From NCBI GenBank assembly GCA_040385875.1, contig JAZKGO010000172.1, positions 1-10,951 of the forward strand: a stretch of DNA of 10,951 nt, given 5' to 3'. Shown here piece by piece: positions 1 through 6,578 of this stretch. This stretch comes from JANMZR01 sp040385875 (lineage in GTDB: Bacteria > Bacteroidota > Bacteroidia > Cytophagales > Spirosomataceae). Positions within the stretch are counted from its first letter, which is position 1. Every line of letters starts with the position of its first letter. The notes beneath the pieces are model-generated. The model saw only the letters and a list, made by a program, of their open reading frames with translations. It did not search any database and had not been told where the DNA came from. The translations under genes were made by a program, and so were the position numbers.

Positions 1-312
1 TCGGCGGAAGGAATAGCCACCAATATTTTGGCTGCAAGACTGCAAGCACTTGAAGAAAATAAGATTATCGAAAAGCGGGAACACCCCGATAGCAAGGCAA
101 AAGTTTTGTACCGTCTTACCCACAAAGGGATTGATTTATTGCCGATTTTATTTGAAATTCACCTTTGGGCAGAAAAGTATTTTACCATACCGGATGATTT
201 AAAAGAAATGGTAAATGATGCCAAGAAAAACAAAGAGGTTGCAATAAAAACCATTACAGAGCAATTGAAAAAGCAATTGGAAGAGGAGAATGCTAAAATG
301 ATTCAATTGTAA
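1..312 (+). CDS. HxlR-family winged-helix transcriptional regulator (3' part)
   Basis: The reading frame is open from the left edge and ends at TAA 310-312, giving 103 visible codons; the start lies outside the window. The opening residues (S-A-E-G-I-A-T-N-I-L-A-A-R-L-Q-A-L) match the recognition-helix region of HxlR regulators. The wing follows, ending in Y-R-L-T-H-K-G at codons 38-44, then an L-L-P-I-L and W-A-E helix, and a Lys/Glu-rich tail. HxlR proteins are small dimeric cytoplasmic DNA-binding regulators that often respond to electrophiles, aldehydes or redox state. That would suit the oxidoreductase genes downstream, but control of them is inference. It faces the AraC remnant on the opposite strand. 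The family call is firm; the target is unknown. Confidence 0.85.
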   Translation, partial: SAEGIATNILAARLQALEENKIIEKREHPDSKAKVLYRLTHKGIDLLPILFEIHLWAEKYFTIPDDLKEMVNDAKKNKEVAIKTITEQLKKQLEEENAKMIQL

Positions 313-338
313 ACCTTTTAGGCTTTATTTTAACATTT

Positions 339-498
339 CTAGTTACTATTCACCCACCCCCGAAACTCCAAAGGACTCACCACAACTTTTTTCTAAAAAA
401 GGACTATAAAAGACTGTGGATATATAAAACCCAGTTCTTTAGCTTTTTCCAAGATTGATTTACTCATTTCAAAAATATATCTTATGGCGAATTAGATG
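339..498 (-). pseudogene. Decayed C-terminus of an AraC-family regulator
   Basis: Reading the minus strand upstream from a TAG at 341-339 gives a gapless match to the end of the intact AraC-type protein at 3050-3961. The remnant reads I-F-E...E-L-G-F-I-Y-P-Q-S-F...L-F-stop-K-K...V-S-P-L-E-F-R-G. By eye about 24 of 40 aligned residues are identical. An in-frame stop replaces the Lys after L-F, and another stop lies just upstream of the aligned stretch. Only the second helix-turn-helix and the C-terminal P-x-E-F-R signature survive. No N-terminal domain or first HTH is recognisable on the 5' side. The rest of the gene-free stretch 313-620 shows only a promoter-like box near 579. The fragment has the same orientation as the intact copy on the far side of the dehydrogenase pair. 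Confidence 0.8.
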
Positions 499-578
499 TT
501 TGTGGCCTTTTGAATTTTTAAATGTAGTATTTACACGAATAAACCAGTCCGCATGAGGGTTTTATAAGATTGAATAAA

Positions 579-586
579 TATATTTG
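579..586 (+). promoter_or_regulatory. Candidate Bacteroidota -7 box (TATATTTG)
   Basis: The octamer TATATTTG fits the TAnnTTTG -7 consensus of the Bacteroidota primary sigma factor and lies 34 bp before the ATG at 621. No clear TTTG -33 element is visible about 19 bp upstream, so only half of the promoter is supported. Confidence 0.4.
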
Positions 587-620
587 TTTATTGAAATAAT
601 TCAATTCTATATAAAGTAAG

Positions 621-1163
621 ATGAACAGACGAGAGGTCATAAAAAATGTAGCCTTGATATTGGGCGGGGCGTTCTCTACACCCACCCTCATGGCGATGGA
701 TAATTGGGAAAATGCTACAAAACTCAATGCCAACGGTGCGGCTTTTAGCTTAACCAATACTCAGCAAAAAATTGTTGCCGAAATAGCCGAGTTAATCATT
801 CCCAAAACTGAAACTGTCGGTGCTAAGGAAGTCGGCGTACCTGCTTTCATCGAAATGATGTTGAAAGATTGCTATAAAGCACCCGAACATCAGAGCTTTA
901 TGGAGGGATTGGCTTCTATGGAACGAGTGAAGTTTTTGGAATTAAATTCAGATGAAAGGAGAGGCGTTTTGAAACTTTTGGAGCAAGAAACCAAGAAAAT
1001 TACAAGCAAAACAGCGCCATTTTGGCGATTAATAAAGGAGCTTACGGTACTGGGCTATTTCACTTCAGAAGCAGGCTTAAAAGCCTCTTTTGAATATGTA
1101 CAAATTCCAGGAAAACTAGAACTCATCAAGCTGAAACCCAATCAAAAGTCCTACGCTTATTAA
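621..1163 (+). CDS. Gluconate 2-dehydrogenase subunit 3 family protein (Tat signal)
   Basis: This is a 180-residue protein. The N-terminus M-N-R-R-E-V-I-K-N followed by a hydrophobic stretch (about residues 9-25) looks like a twin-arginine signal. The body has the family's T-x-x-Q...I-A-E-L-I-I-P-K-T-E-T-x-G-A-x-x-x-G-V-P-A-F-I pattern (about residues 47-77). In characterised relatives this small (gamma) subunit binds the flavoprotein and carries it through the Tat system as a hitchhiker. It is the natural partner of the GMC dehydrogenase 119 bp downstream, which has no signal of its own. The start at 621 is chosen because it puts the Arg pair at residues 3-4; the ribosome binding site is weak, as is common in this phylum. 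Length suits the family. Partnership is inferred from family knowledge and adjacency. Confidence 0.85.
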   Translation: MNRREVIKNVALILGGAFSTPTLMAMDNWENATKLNANGAAFSLTNTQQKIVAEIAELIIPKTETVGAKEVGVPAFIEMMLKDCYKAPEHQSFMEGLASMERVKFLELNSDERRGVLKLLEQETKKITSKTAPFWRLIKELTVLGYFTSEAGLKASFEYVQIPGKLELIKLKPNQKSYAY

Positions 1164-1275
1164 GTGATGAGTTATGAGAGATAAGTGATGAGTTTTTATT
1201 AATTTGAAAGCAAAATTCTTCCTTTATGCCCAACACTCATTCATAACTCATCATTCATAACTCATTACTCATCAC
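1164..1275. repeat. Imperfect inverted repeat with internal 14-bp tandem repeat
   Basis: Starting directly after the stop at 1163, the arm 1164-1194 (GTGATGAGT...TGATGAGTT) is complementary to 1245-1275. There are about six mismatches over 31 positions, including perfect outer 9-bp ends (GTGATGAGT / ACTCATCAC) and an inner TGATGAGTT match. The spacer is about 50 bp. The right side also contains a perfect tandem duplication of CATTCATAACTCAT (1238-1251 and 1252-1265). The element fills almost the whole gap between two genes that should be co-transcribed. It could be a small non-autonomous repeat, an RNA stem that protects or attenuates the transcript, or simple repeat expansion. Confidence 0.75.
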
Positions 1276-1282
1276 TATTAAA

Positions 1283-2998
1283 ATGAATTTAAATATAAAA
1301 GCAAAAAATAATAATACGTTTGATGCCATTGTGGTTGGCTCGGGTATGTCGGGTGGTTTTGCCGCAAAAGAATTAACCGAAAGAGGCCTGAAAGTTTTGA
1401 TGATAGAGCGTGGTCATGAAATTAAGCACATCGAAGGCTATGATACTGCCATGAAACAGCCTTGGGAAATTGATCATCGTGGCAAAACTTCCAATATTTC
1501 GGCCGAAGAGCGTTGGGCAAATAGCAGATTTCCAGGCCTAGGAAGTGATGAGGTTGTCAACCATTTAACCAACGATAAAGAAAATCCATACATCGAAAAA
1601 CGTGCTTTCGACTGGATTCGTGCCTATCATACAGGAGGAAAATCCATGCACTGGGGTCGTCAGTCGTACCGATGGGGAAAACACGATTTTGAAGCGAACG
1701 CCAAAGAAGGAATTGGCATTGACTGGCCGATTCGCTATGAAGATTTAGAAACTTGGTACACTCACGTAGAGAAATTTTTAGGTATAAGTGGCCAAAAAGA
1801 AGGCTTAGATGTATTGCCCGACGGGCATTTTTTGCCCGCTATGCCATTGTTTGCTCCCGAGGCACACTTCAAAAATAAAATGCTTGAAAGATTCAATCGC
1901 CCCGTAACTGTTGGGCGTGTGGCCAATCTTACGCAGCCGCAAGATATTCACACCGCCTTGGGTAGGGCATCGTGCCAATATCGAAATAAATGCCAAAGAG
2001 GCTGTCCGTATGGTGCTTATTATAGTTCATTGTCAGGGTCAATTCCTGCCGCAATGCGAACAAAGCGTTTGAATATTTTACATGATTCGATAGTGGCAGA
2101 AATCATTTATGACGAGCAGAAAAAGCGGGCTATTGGCGTGAAAACTATTAACCAGAATACCATGCAAACGGAAGAATTTTTTGCTAAAATTATCTTCTTA
2201 AATGCAGGTTCTATCAATACGGCTGCCTTGATGCTGAACTCAAAATCGAATCGTTTTCAGAATGGATTTGGCAACGACAGCGACCAAGTAGGCCGAAATC
2301 TCATGGATCATCAACTGGGCTCGGGTGCTCAGGCTAGTGTGGAAGGGTTTGAAGACGATTATGTATATGGCCAACGCCCCAACGCCATGTATATTCCACG
2401 GTTCAGAAACTGGGGAAACGACAAGCAAACGGCCTATCTAAGAGGTTTTGGTTACCAAGGCGGAGCAAGTCGGGAAGGCTGGGAAAGTGGGGTGACAAAT
2501 GACGGTTTTGGTGCAGATTTTAAGCAAAGCCTTACAAAACCCGGGCCTTGGTCGATTCGTATTGGTGGTTTTGGCGAAATTTTACCCGACCCTAACAACA
2601 GAATATTTCTTGACCCTGACAAAAAAGATAAATGGGGAATTCCAATGATTGTTACCGATGCTGCTTTTGTTGAAAACGACTGGGCTATGCGTAAAGATAT
2701 CGTATCTTCGGCCGTAGAAATGCTTGAAGCAGCTGGTTTTAAGAACGTTACGCCATATGACCGCCCAACACATATGGGCTTGGGCATACACGATATGGGA
2801 ACAGCCCGCATGGGTCGGGACGCTAAAACATCGGTGCTAAATGCCTTCAATCAAGTGCATGATTGCAAAAATGTATTCATAACCGATGGTGCAGCCATGG
2901 CTTCAGCTTCGTGTGTAAACCCCTCTATTACCTATATGGCACTCACAGCTCGAGCAGCAGATTTTGCAGTGAAGGCATTAAAGAAAAAGGATTTATAA
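1283..2998 (+). CDS. GMC-family FAD-dependent dehydrogenase (glucose/gluconate dehydrogenase alpha-subunit type)
   Basis: This 571-residue flavoprotein has the FAD-binding Rossmann motif G19-S-G-M-S-G24 with the acidic E42 ending the second strand, and the GMC motif T-G-G-K-S-M-H-W-G at 117-125. The C-terminal GMC domain carries catalytic-type H503 (I-H-D-M-G-T-A-R-M-G) and N546 (V-N-P-S). Cys231, Cys237 and Cys241 form CX5CX3C, the spacing that binds the 3Fe-4S cluster in Burkholderia-type FAD-glucose dehydrogenase. It should therefore pass electrons from a sugar or alcohol through FAD and Fe-S to a cytochrome. It has no signal peptide and probably leaves the cell with the upstream Tat-signal subunit. 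The multihaem cytochrome subunit of the classical complex is absent here. The substrate is not determinable; sugars, polyols, sugar acids and other alcohols are all possible. Confidence 0.9.
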   Translation: MNLNIKAKNNNTFDAIVVGSGMSGGFAAKELTERGLKVLMIERGHEIKHIEGYDTAMKQPWEIDHRGKTSNISAEERWANSRFPGLGSDEVVNHLTNDKENPYIEKRAFDWIRAYHTGGKSMHWGRQSYRWGKHDFEANAKEGIGIDWPIRYEDLETWYTHVEKFLGISGQKEGLDVLPDGHFLPAMPLFAPEAHFKNKMLERFNRPVTVGRVANLTQPQDIHTALGRASCQYRNKCQRGCPYGAYYSSLSGSIPAAMRTKRLNILHDSIVAEIIYDEQKKRAIGVKTINQNTMQTEEFFAKIIFLNAGSINTAALMLNSKSNRFQNGFGNDSDQVGRNLMDHQLGSGAQASVEGFEDDYVYGQRPNAMYIPRFRNWGNDKQTAYLRGFGYQGGASREGWESGVTNDGFGADFKQSLTKPGPWSIRIGGFGEILPDPNNRIFLDPDKKDKWGIPMIVTDAAFVENDWAMRKDIVSSAVEMLEAAGFKNVTPYDRPTHMGLGIHDMGTARMGRDAKTSVLNAFNQVHDCKNVFITDGAAMASASCVNPSITYMALTARAADFAVKALKKKDL

Positions 2999-3007
2999 TT
3001 TTTTATG

Positions 3008-3042
3008 CCACGAATACATAAATAAAATTTATGCATTCGTGG
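3008..3042. terminator. Bidirectional hairpin terminator between convergent genes
   Basis: A near-perfect stem-loop lies between two convergent stop codons. CCACGAAT and CATAAAT pair with ATTTATG and ATTCGTGG, with one A/C mismatch and an AAA loop. A T-rich run (2998-3004) precedes it and serves the leftward direction; the rightward side has no strong T tract. The stop of the dehydrogenase is 9 bp away and the stop of the AraC-type gene 7 bp away. The CCACGAAT/ATTCGTGG arms resemble repeats commonly seen between genes in this phylum (recollection, not checked). Confidence 0.75.
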
Positions 3043-3049
3043 TAATAAC

Positions 3050-3961
3050 TCAATTCAGCCCTCTAAACTCCATTGGACTCACCCCAATTTTTTGCTTAAA
3101 AAGCCTAGTAAAATGTTGTGGGTATTTAAAGCCAAGTTCATAGGCAATTTCGTTAACCGTTTTATTTTCTTCAAAAATCTTGTCTTTGGCAATGTTCAAA
3201 GTCTTGTTCAGAATATAATCTTTGGCCGATTGGCCCGTTTCTTTTTTGATTAAATCACCAAAATAGTTGGCTGATAAGTGCAAGGAATCTGCAAAATAAG
3301 CCACTGACGGGAGTCCGATTGACTGTGGTTTTTCAGAAATAAAATAATCGTTTAAAAGTTCTTCAAATTTCTCCAAAGCACCTTTATGAGCTATATCACG
3401 GGTAATGAATTGTCGATCATAAAAGCGTTGGCAATAGTCCAAAAATAACTCTATATTACTGGCAATGAGTTTTTTACTGTGTTTGTCGATCGGTTGTTTT
3501 AGTTCAAATTCTATTTTTGCAAAGCAATCCAAAATCAATTGCCTTTCGTCATCCGAAAGATGCAAAGCCTCATTGGTTTGATAATCGAAAAATTTATATT
3601 GGCCAATCACTTTGCCTAAATGTGTGCCAACCAAAAAATCAGGATGAAACAACAAACCAAATCCCATGGGTTGATAAACAACTTTTGGATTATCCATACT
3701 TACAAACTGGCCCGGAGCATAAAACACCAACGTACCTGCCTGATAATCATAATGATGTCGGCCATATCGCAAATCGCCACAAACCACATCTTTCAAAATA
3801 ACGCTGTATAATCCATAATTAAATTTGATGGTGTCCGCATCACCCCATTCTCTTGGTAAAGCTTTTGAATAATCAATCACAGTCACCAAAGGATGCAATG
3901 TTTTGTGATTATTGGCAGCATTGAACTCACTGATGCTGTTTATGTTAACAATTTTTTCCAT
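3050..3961 (-). CDS. AraC-family transcriptional regulator
   Basis: This is a 303-residue one-component regulator. The N-terminal part (about 1-190) looks like a cupin-type ligand-sensing domain (Y-Q-A-G-T-L-V-F-Y-A-P-G-Q at about 73-85), though no ligand residues can be assigned. The C-terminal AraC DNA-binding domain has a first helix-turn-helix near 218-240 (V-A-Y-F-A-D-S-L-H-L-S-A-N-Y-F). The second, near 267-290, reads V-N-E-I-A-Y-E-L-G-F-K-Y-P-Q-H-F and is followed by G-V-S-P-M-E-F-R. Length is normal for the family. It converges on the GMC dehydrogenase pair and has the same orientation as the P450 gene upstream of it, from which a terminator separates it. Its C-terminus closely matches the remnant at 339-498, so this type was probably once present on both sides of the dehydrogenase unit. 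Regulation of either neighbour is plausible but unproven. Confidence 0.9.
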   Translation of the reverse strand: MEKIVNINSISEFNAANNHKTLHPLVTVIDYSKALPREWGDADTIKFNYGLYSVILKDVVCGDLRYGRHHYDYQAGTLVFYAPGQFVSMDNPKVVYQPMGFGLLFHPDFLVGTHLGKVIGQYKFFDYQTNEALHLSDDERQLILDCFAKIEFELKQPIDKHSKKLIASNIELFLDYCQRFYDRQFITRDIAHKGALEKFEELLNDYFISEKPQSIGLPSVAYFADSLHLSANYFGDLIKKETGQSAKDYILNKTLNIAKDKIFEENKTVNEIAYELGFKYPQHFTRLFKQKIGVSPMEFRGLN

Positions 3962-3983
3962 GTCAGTTTTTCTTAAATCTTTT

Positions 3984-3991
3984 CAAAATTA
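3984..3991 (-). promoter_or_regulatory. Candidate -7 box for the AraC-type gene (TAATTTTG)
   Basis: On the minus strand TAATTTTG fits TAnnTTTG and lies 22 bp upstream of the ATG at 3961. No matching -33 element is seen at the expected distance. Confidence 0.4.
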
Positions 3992-4106
3992 AGCGTAAAA
4001 AAATACCATTCTTCATAACAATCTCAGAATCAGTAAAAATGGTAGAAAAAGCAGTAATTTTTATAGGAAATGCCAATGTATCGTCCTTTTTGGGCTTGCG
4101 AAGGAT

Positions 4107-4140
4107 AAAAAAAAGGTAAGATTTTATAGAGAAAATCTAC
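4107..4140 (-). terminator. Rho-independent terminator downstream of the P450 gene
   Basis: On the minus strand, GTAGATTTTC...ATAAAATCTTAC (4140-4116) forms a nine-pair stem with one bulged base and a short loop. It is followed by an eight-T run (plus-strand A tract 4107-4114). The hairpin starts about 12 bp beyond the apparent P450 stop and points the right way to end that transcript. Confidence 0.65.
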
Positions 4141-4151
4141 AAAATCGTGCC

Positions 4152-5378
4152 TCATACTNNNNNNNNNNNNNNNNNNNNNNNNNNNNNNNNNNNNNNNNNN
4201 NNNNNNNNNNNNNNNNNNNNNNNNNNNNNNNNNNNNNNNNNNNNNNNNNNNNNNNNNNCTTCATTGCTTACTTCTAATTTATTCACATGCTTGCAAAGTG
4301 CTTTTATAAGTTCTTCCAACTCCAACTTTGCCAAATGTTCACCTGCACAGCGATGCGTTCCATGCCCAAAACCCAAATGGTCTTTTGGATTACGATGAAT
4401 ATCAAATTCGTTTGGATTTTGAAATTTGGTTTCATCACGATTGGCACTGGGTAAGAGTATTACAACCCTTTTGTCCTTCTCTAATTTATAGCCGTTAAGT
4501 TCGGTATCTTCGGTTATATACCTTGAAAAGCCTCTCACAGGTGTTGATAAACGTACAACTTCGTTTACAACGCCTGGAATTAAGTTTGGATTAGCCTTGA
4601 TAGCGGCAAATTTTTCTGGATTTTTTGCTAATACCCAAAAGAGATATGAAGCTGATTGAATAGTAGTATCTAAACTTGGAATGGCGTATCCCATCACAAT
4701 GGCTCTCCCCTCATCTTCTTCGAGTTGGCCCTCACTTATGGCTTTAAAAACAGCATGTGACCAACTTCCAGGCTCTACGGTATCCTCAGTAAGCGTTCGG
4801 GCATATCTTGCTAAGCCAAAAATCAAAGACGGTAACGATTTGATACTTCGCCAATTATTAGGCCCCATTGTATTAAAGACTGCAAATGCCCAATCCAGTA
4901 ATTTACCTCTTCCTTTTTCGGGATAGCCAATTAATTTGCTTACAATAGAAACAGGAATATGAGCGGCAAAATCCTTCACTACATCAAACTCCTTTTTTTG
5001 TAACAAATCCAGTATCAATTCTTCTGATGCCCCTGCTATGGAATCGGTAATATCTCCTAATTTCTTTCGAGTAATGGGGTTCATATACCAAGCCTTACGC
5101 TTAGCAGCCGCCTCTCCATCACTCATGAGCATCGATACTTTTGCCTCAGGAACTTCATTAGCGGGCTTATTCAAAGCAACGCCTTTGCTGGAAGTGAAAA
5201 TATCAGGATTTGCCAAAACAGCTGTTACAGCACTAAAATTTGTTGCTGCATAAACTTTATCTTTTTTGAGATAGACAACATCACCCATTGCCCTTATCTC
5301 ATCATACGGTTTCATCCCCGATTCCAAAAATTTGGTGGAGTATATGCTTTCATTGTAAACTGGAATTTGTTTCGACAT
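4152..5378 (-). CDS. Cytochrome P450, class I bacterial type (C-terminus in assembly gap)
   Basis: There are 373 readable residues from the ATG at 5378, then the N gap. This is a soluble haem monooxygenase with no membrane anchor. The haem-ligand loop is F337-G-H-G-T-H-R-C344-A-G, with Cys344 as the proximal thiolate. The K-helix ExxR is E273-V-V-R276, and the P-S-A-N-R-D stretch (310-315) belongs to the following region. The I-helix reads P-S-L-D237-T238-T239, so the acid-alcohol pair is kept but the usual Ala/Gly-Gly before it is replaced by Pro-Ser. The C-helix D-P-P-x-H-x-x-x-R pattern appears as D87-G-E-A-A-x-x-x-K, lacking the haem-propionate His. About 30-35 residues normally follow the visible part, roughly what a 100-nt gap would hold. 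The V-stop just past the gap, next to a terminator, may be the true end. No ferredoxin or reductase is nearby. The substrate is unknown. Confidence 0.9.
   Translation of the reverse strand: MSKQIPVYNESIYSTKFLESGMKPYDEIRAMGDVVYLKKDKVYAATNFSAVTAVLANPDIFTSSKGVALNKPANEVPEAKVSMLMSDGEAAAKRKAWYMNPITRKKLGDITDSIAGASEELILDLLQKKEFDVVKDFAAHIPVSIVSKLIGYPEKGRGKLLDWAFAVFNTMGPNNWRSIKSLPSLIFGLARYARTLTEDTVEPGSWSHAVFKAISEGQLEEDEGRAIVMGYAIPSLDTTIQSASYLFWVLAKNPEKFAAIKANPNLIPGVVNEVVRLSTPVRGFSRYITEDTELNGYKLEKDKRVVILLPSANRDETKFQNPNEFDIHRNPKDHLGFGHGTHRCAGEHLAKLELEELIKALCKHVNKLEVSNEXXXXXXXXXXXXXXXXXXXXXXXXXXXXXXXXXXV
4159..4258. other. Assembly gap (100 N)
   Basis: Exactly 100 N, a conventional placeholder length, so the true gap size is unknown. 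It falls inside the P450 C-terminal coding region. The visible sequence on both sides is consistent with one continuous gene. Confidence 0.98.
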
Positions 5379-5446
5379 AATTATTATGATTGAATGTGTA
5401 CAAAGAAGTATTTATCAAATTGTAATTATTTGAATAAAATATAGTA

Positions 5447-5454
5447 CAAATATA
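5447..5454 (-). promoter_or_regulatory. Candidate -7 box for the P450 gene (TATATTTG)
   Basis: The minus-strand octamer TATATTTG is identical to those at 579-586 and 9980-9987. It lies 68 bp upstream of the P450 ATG, leaving a leader of about 60 nt. No clear -33 element is seen; instead, short tandem repeats occupy that area. Confidence 0.4.
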
Positions 5455-5492
5455 GGAATAGGAATAGAGGATAAATAAGCAGAAAAGCAGAA
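5452..5492. repeat. Short direct repeats upstream of the P450 gene
   Basis: ATAGGA occurs twice in tandem (5452-5463) and continues as a partial third copy. AAGCAGAA then occurs twice in tandem (5477-5492). Both lie upstream of the candidate P450 -7 box. Tandem direct half-sites about one helical turn long are typical of AraC-type binding sites, but these are short and A-rich, so chance or slippage is possible. Confidence 0.4.
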
Positions 5493-5510
5493 AAAATAAG
5501 CTAAAAACAA

Positions 5511-6413
5511 CTATTTTCTGTATTTTTGGGGAGTTTTACCAACTTTATTCTTGAAAAGGCGAATAAAATCACTTGGATTAGTTTCTGAAAGTTTAAAGGC
5601 GATTTCACTGATGCTTAAATCTGTTTGTCTAAGCATAACCTTTGCTTCCAAAACAATCATATCTGTCAGTACGTCGTGGGCAGTTTTGCCAGTAAAGGCT
5701 TTGACACTTCTATTGAGGAAATCGGGCGAAATAGATAACATTTCGGCGTAGTCAGTAACTTTCTTGGTTTTGTAAATATGTTGAGCCAGCAAGTTTTTGA
5801 ATTTTTTTGTGAGTGTAGAAGCCGCTTTTTTTGGAATATTGACTTGCTTTTGCTCCACCAATTCCAATTCTCTGAAAATAGTAGCCAAAAGCAAACTAAC
5901 CAAGCCTAAATCAATGGTTTGAGGGTTTAAATAAATTTTTTCCAAGCGTTCAAGAATCGTAATAGTATAATCCTTCATATCATTACTAACTTTTACGATA
6001 GGTTCAGAAAAGGCTTGGAGGAAACTTAAATCATCGAATAAGGTATTGTGCGGAAAAATATCATCAAAAATTTGGGCATCAAAGTAACAAAAAAATCCTT
6101 TGGAATCGGGTTGAACAAATTCGTGCGAAGTAATTTGAAAGGCAGGTATGAAAAAAAATGTGCTGTCCGAAAATTCATATTCATCTAAACCTTTACTTCT
6201 TTTCGATGTTCCTTCTGTCAAAAAAATAAAATCAAAAACCGTTTTTCTATGTGGTGGCAGGGGAAATTTAATATCAGGCAAAGCATCTTCAAGCCTATTG
6301 ATATGAAATAAACCATAGTCTTTTCCAATTTTCATTTTCCAGTCTTCTCTGAAATAAAAATCTATAAATTCTTCGGGGAGAAGTGGCTTTATTTTTTTGT
6401 CAAGAATATCCAT
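5511..6413 (-). CDS. AraC-family transcriptional regulator (second, divergent subfamily)
   Basis: This is a 300-residue protein. Residues about 30-130 form the N-terminal sensing domain (F-D-F-I-F-L-T-E-G-T-S at 60-70, F-F-F-I-P-A-F-Q at 86-93). The AraC-type DNA-binding domain occupies about 200-300. The first HTH is around V-T-D-Y-A-E-M-L-S-I-S-P-D-F-L (219-233). The second is I-S-E-I-A-F-K-L-S-E-T-N-P-S-D-F (268-283), ending G-K-T-P-Q-K-Y-R. The usual L-G-F turn of the second HTH is L-S-E here. The protein is not closely similar to the other AraC-type regulator in this window. It is transcribed towards the P450 gene (132 bp intergenic) and away from the carboxylesterase, so either could be its target. 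The ATG at 6413 lies 65 bp from the second assembly gap, so part of its promoter may be missing. Confidence 0.88.
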   Translation of the reverse strand: MDILDKKIKPLLPEEFIDFYFREDWKMKIGKDYGLFHINRLEDALPDIKFPLPPHRKTVFDFIFLTEGTSKRSKGLDEYEFSDSTFFFIPAFQITSHEFVQPDSKGFFCYFDAQIFDDIFPHNTLFDDLSFLQAFSEPIVKVSNDMKDYTITILERLEKIYLNPQTIDLGLVSLLLATIFRELELVEQKQVNIPKKAASTLTKKFKNLLAQHIYKTKKVTDYAEMLSISPDFLNRSVKAFTGKTAHDVLTDMIVLEAKVMLRQTDLSISEIAFKLSETNPSDFIRLFKNKVGKTPQKYRK

Positions 6414-6478
6414 TTTTAAGAAGAGTGAATGGTTTGATTCCTCAATATCTAACTAAAAAAAAGATTTTCAAAATAACC

Positions 6479-6578
6479 NNNNNNNNNNNNNNNNNNNNNN
6501 NNNNNNNNNNNNNNNNNNNNNNNNNNNNNNNNNNNNNNNNNNNNNNNNNNNNNNNNNNNNNNNNNNNNNNNNNNNNNN
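6479..6578. other. Assembly gap (100 N)
   Basis: Exactly 100 N between the divergent AraC-type gene and the carboxylesterase. It hides the esterase start, any signal peptide and the shared promoter region. The size is unlikely to be literal. Confidence 0.98.

Noticed and set aside
1199..1206. TTAATTTG as a promoter box for the GMC gene
   Set aside because: It misses the TA of the -7 consensus, lies inside the inverted-repeat spacer, and the gene is probably co-transcribed with the preceding subunit.
1164..1275. CRISPR-like array
   Set aside because: The repeats are tandem without spacers, only 14 bp long, and no cas genes are present; it is an inverted and tandem repeat region.
2452..2850. 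132-codon open frame antisense to the GMC dehydrogenase
   Set aside because: It lies opposite the strongly conserved catalytic domain and encodes nothing recognisable; it is a shadow of the real gene.
4039..4119. 26-codon open frame on the plus strand
   Set aside because: It has no recognisable motif, runs into the terminator hairpin and poly-A tract, and is short enough to be chance.
6383..6578. Open frame running from 6383 through the N gap into the carboxylesterase
   Set aside because: It overlaps the 5' end of the AraC-type gene on the other strand, its residues do not resemble an esterase N-terminus or a signal peptide, and the frame depends on the arbitrary gap length.
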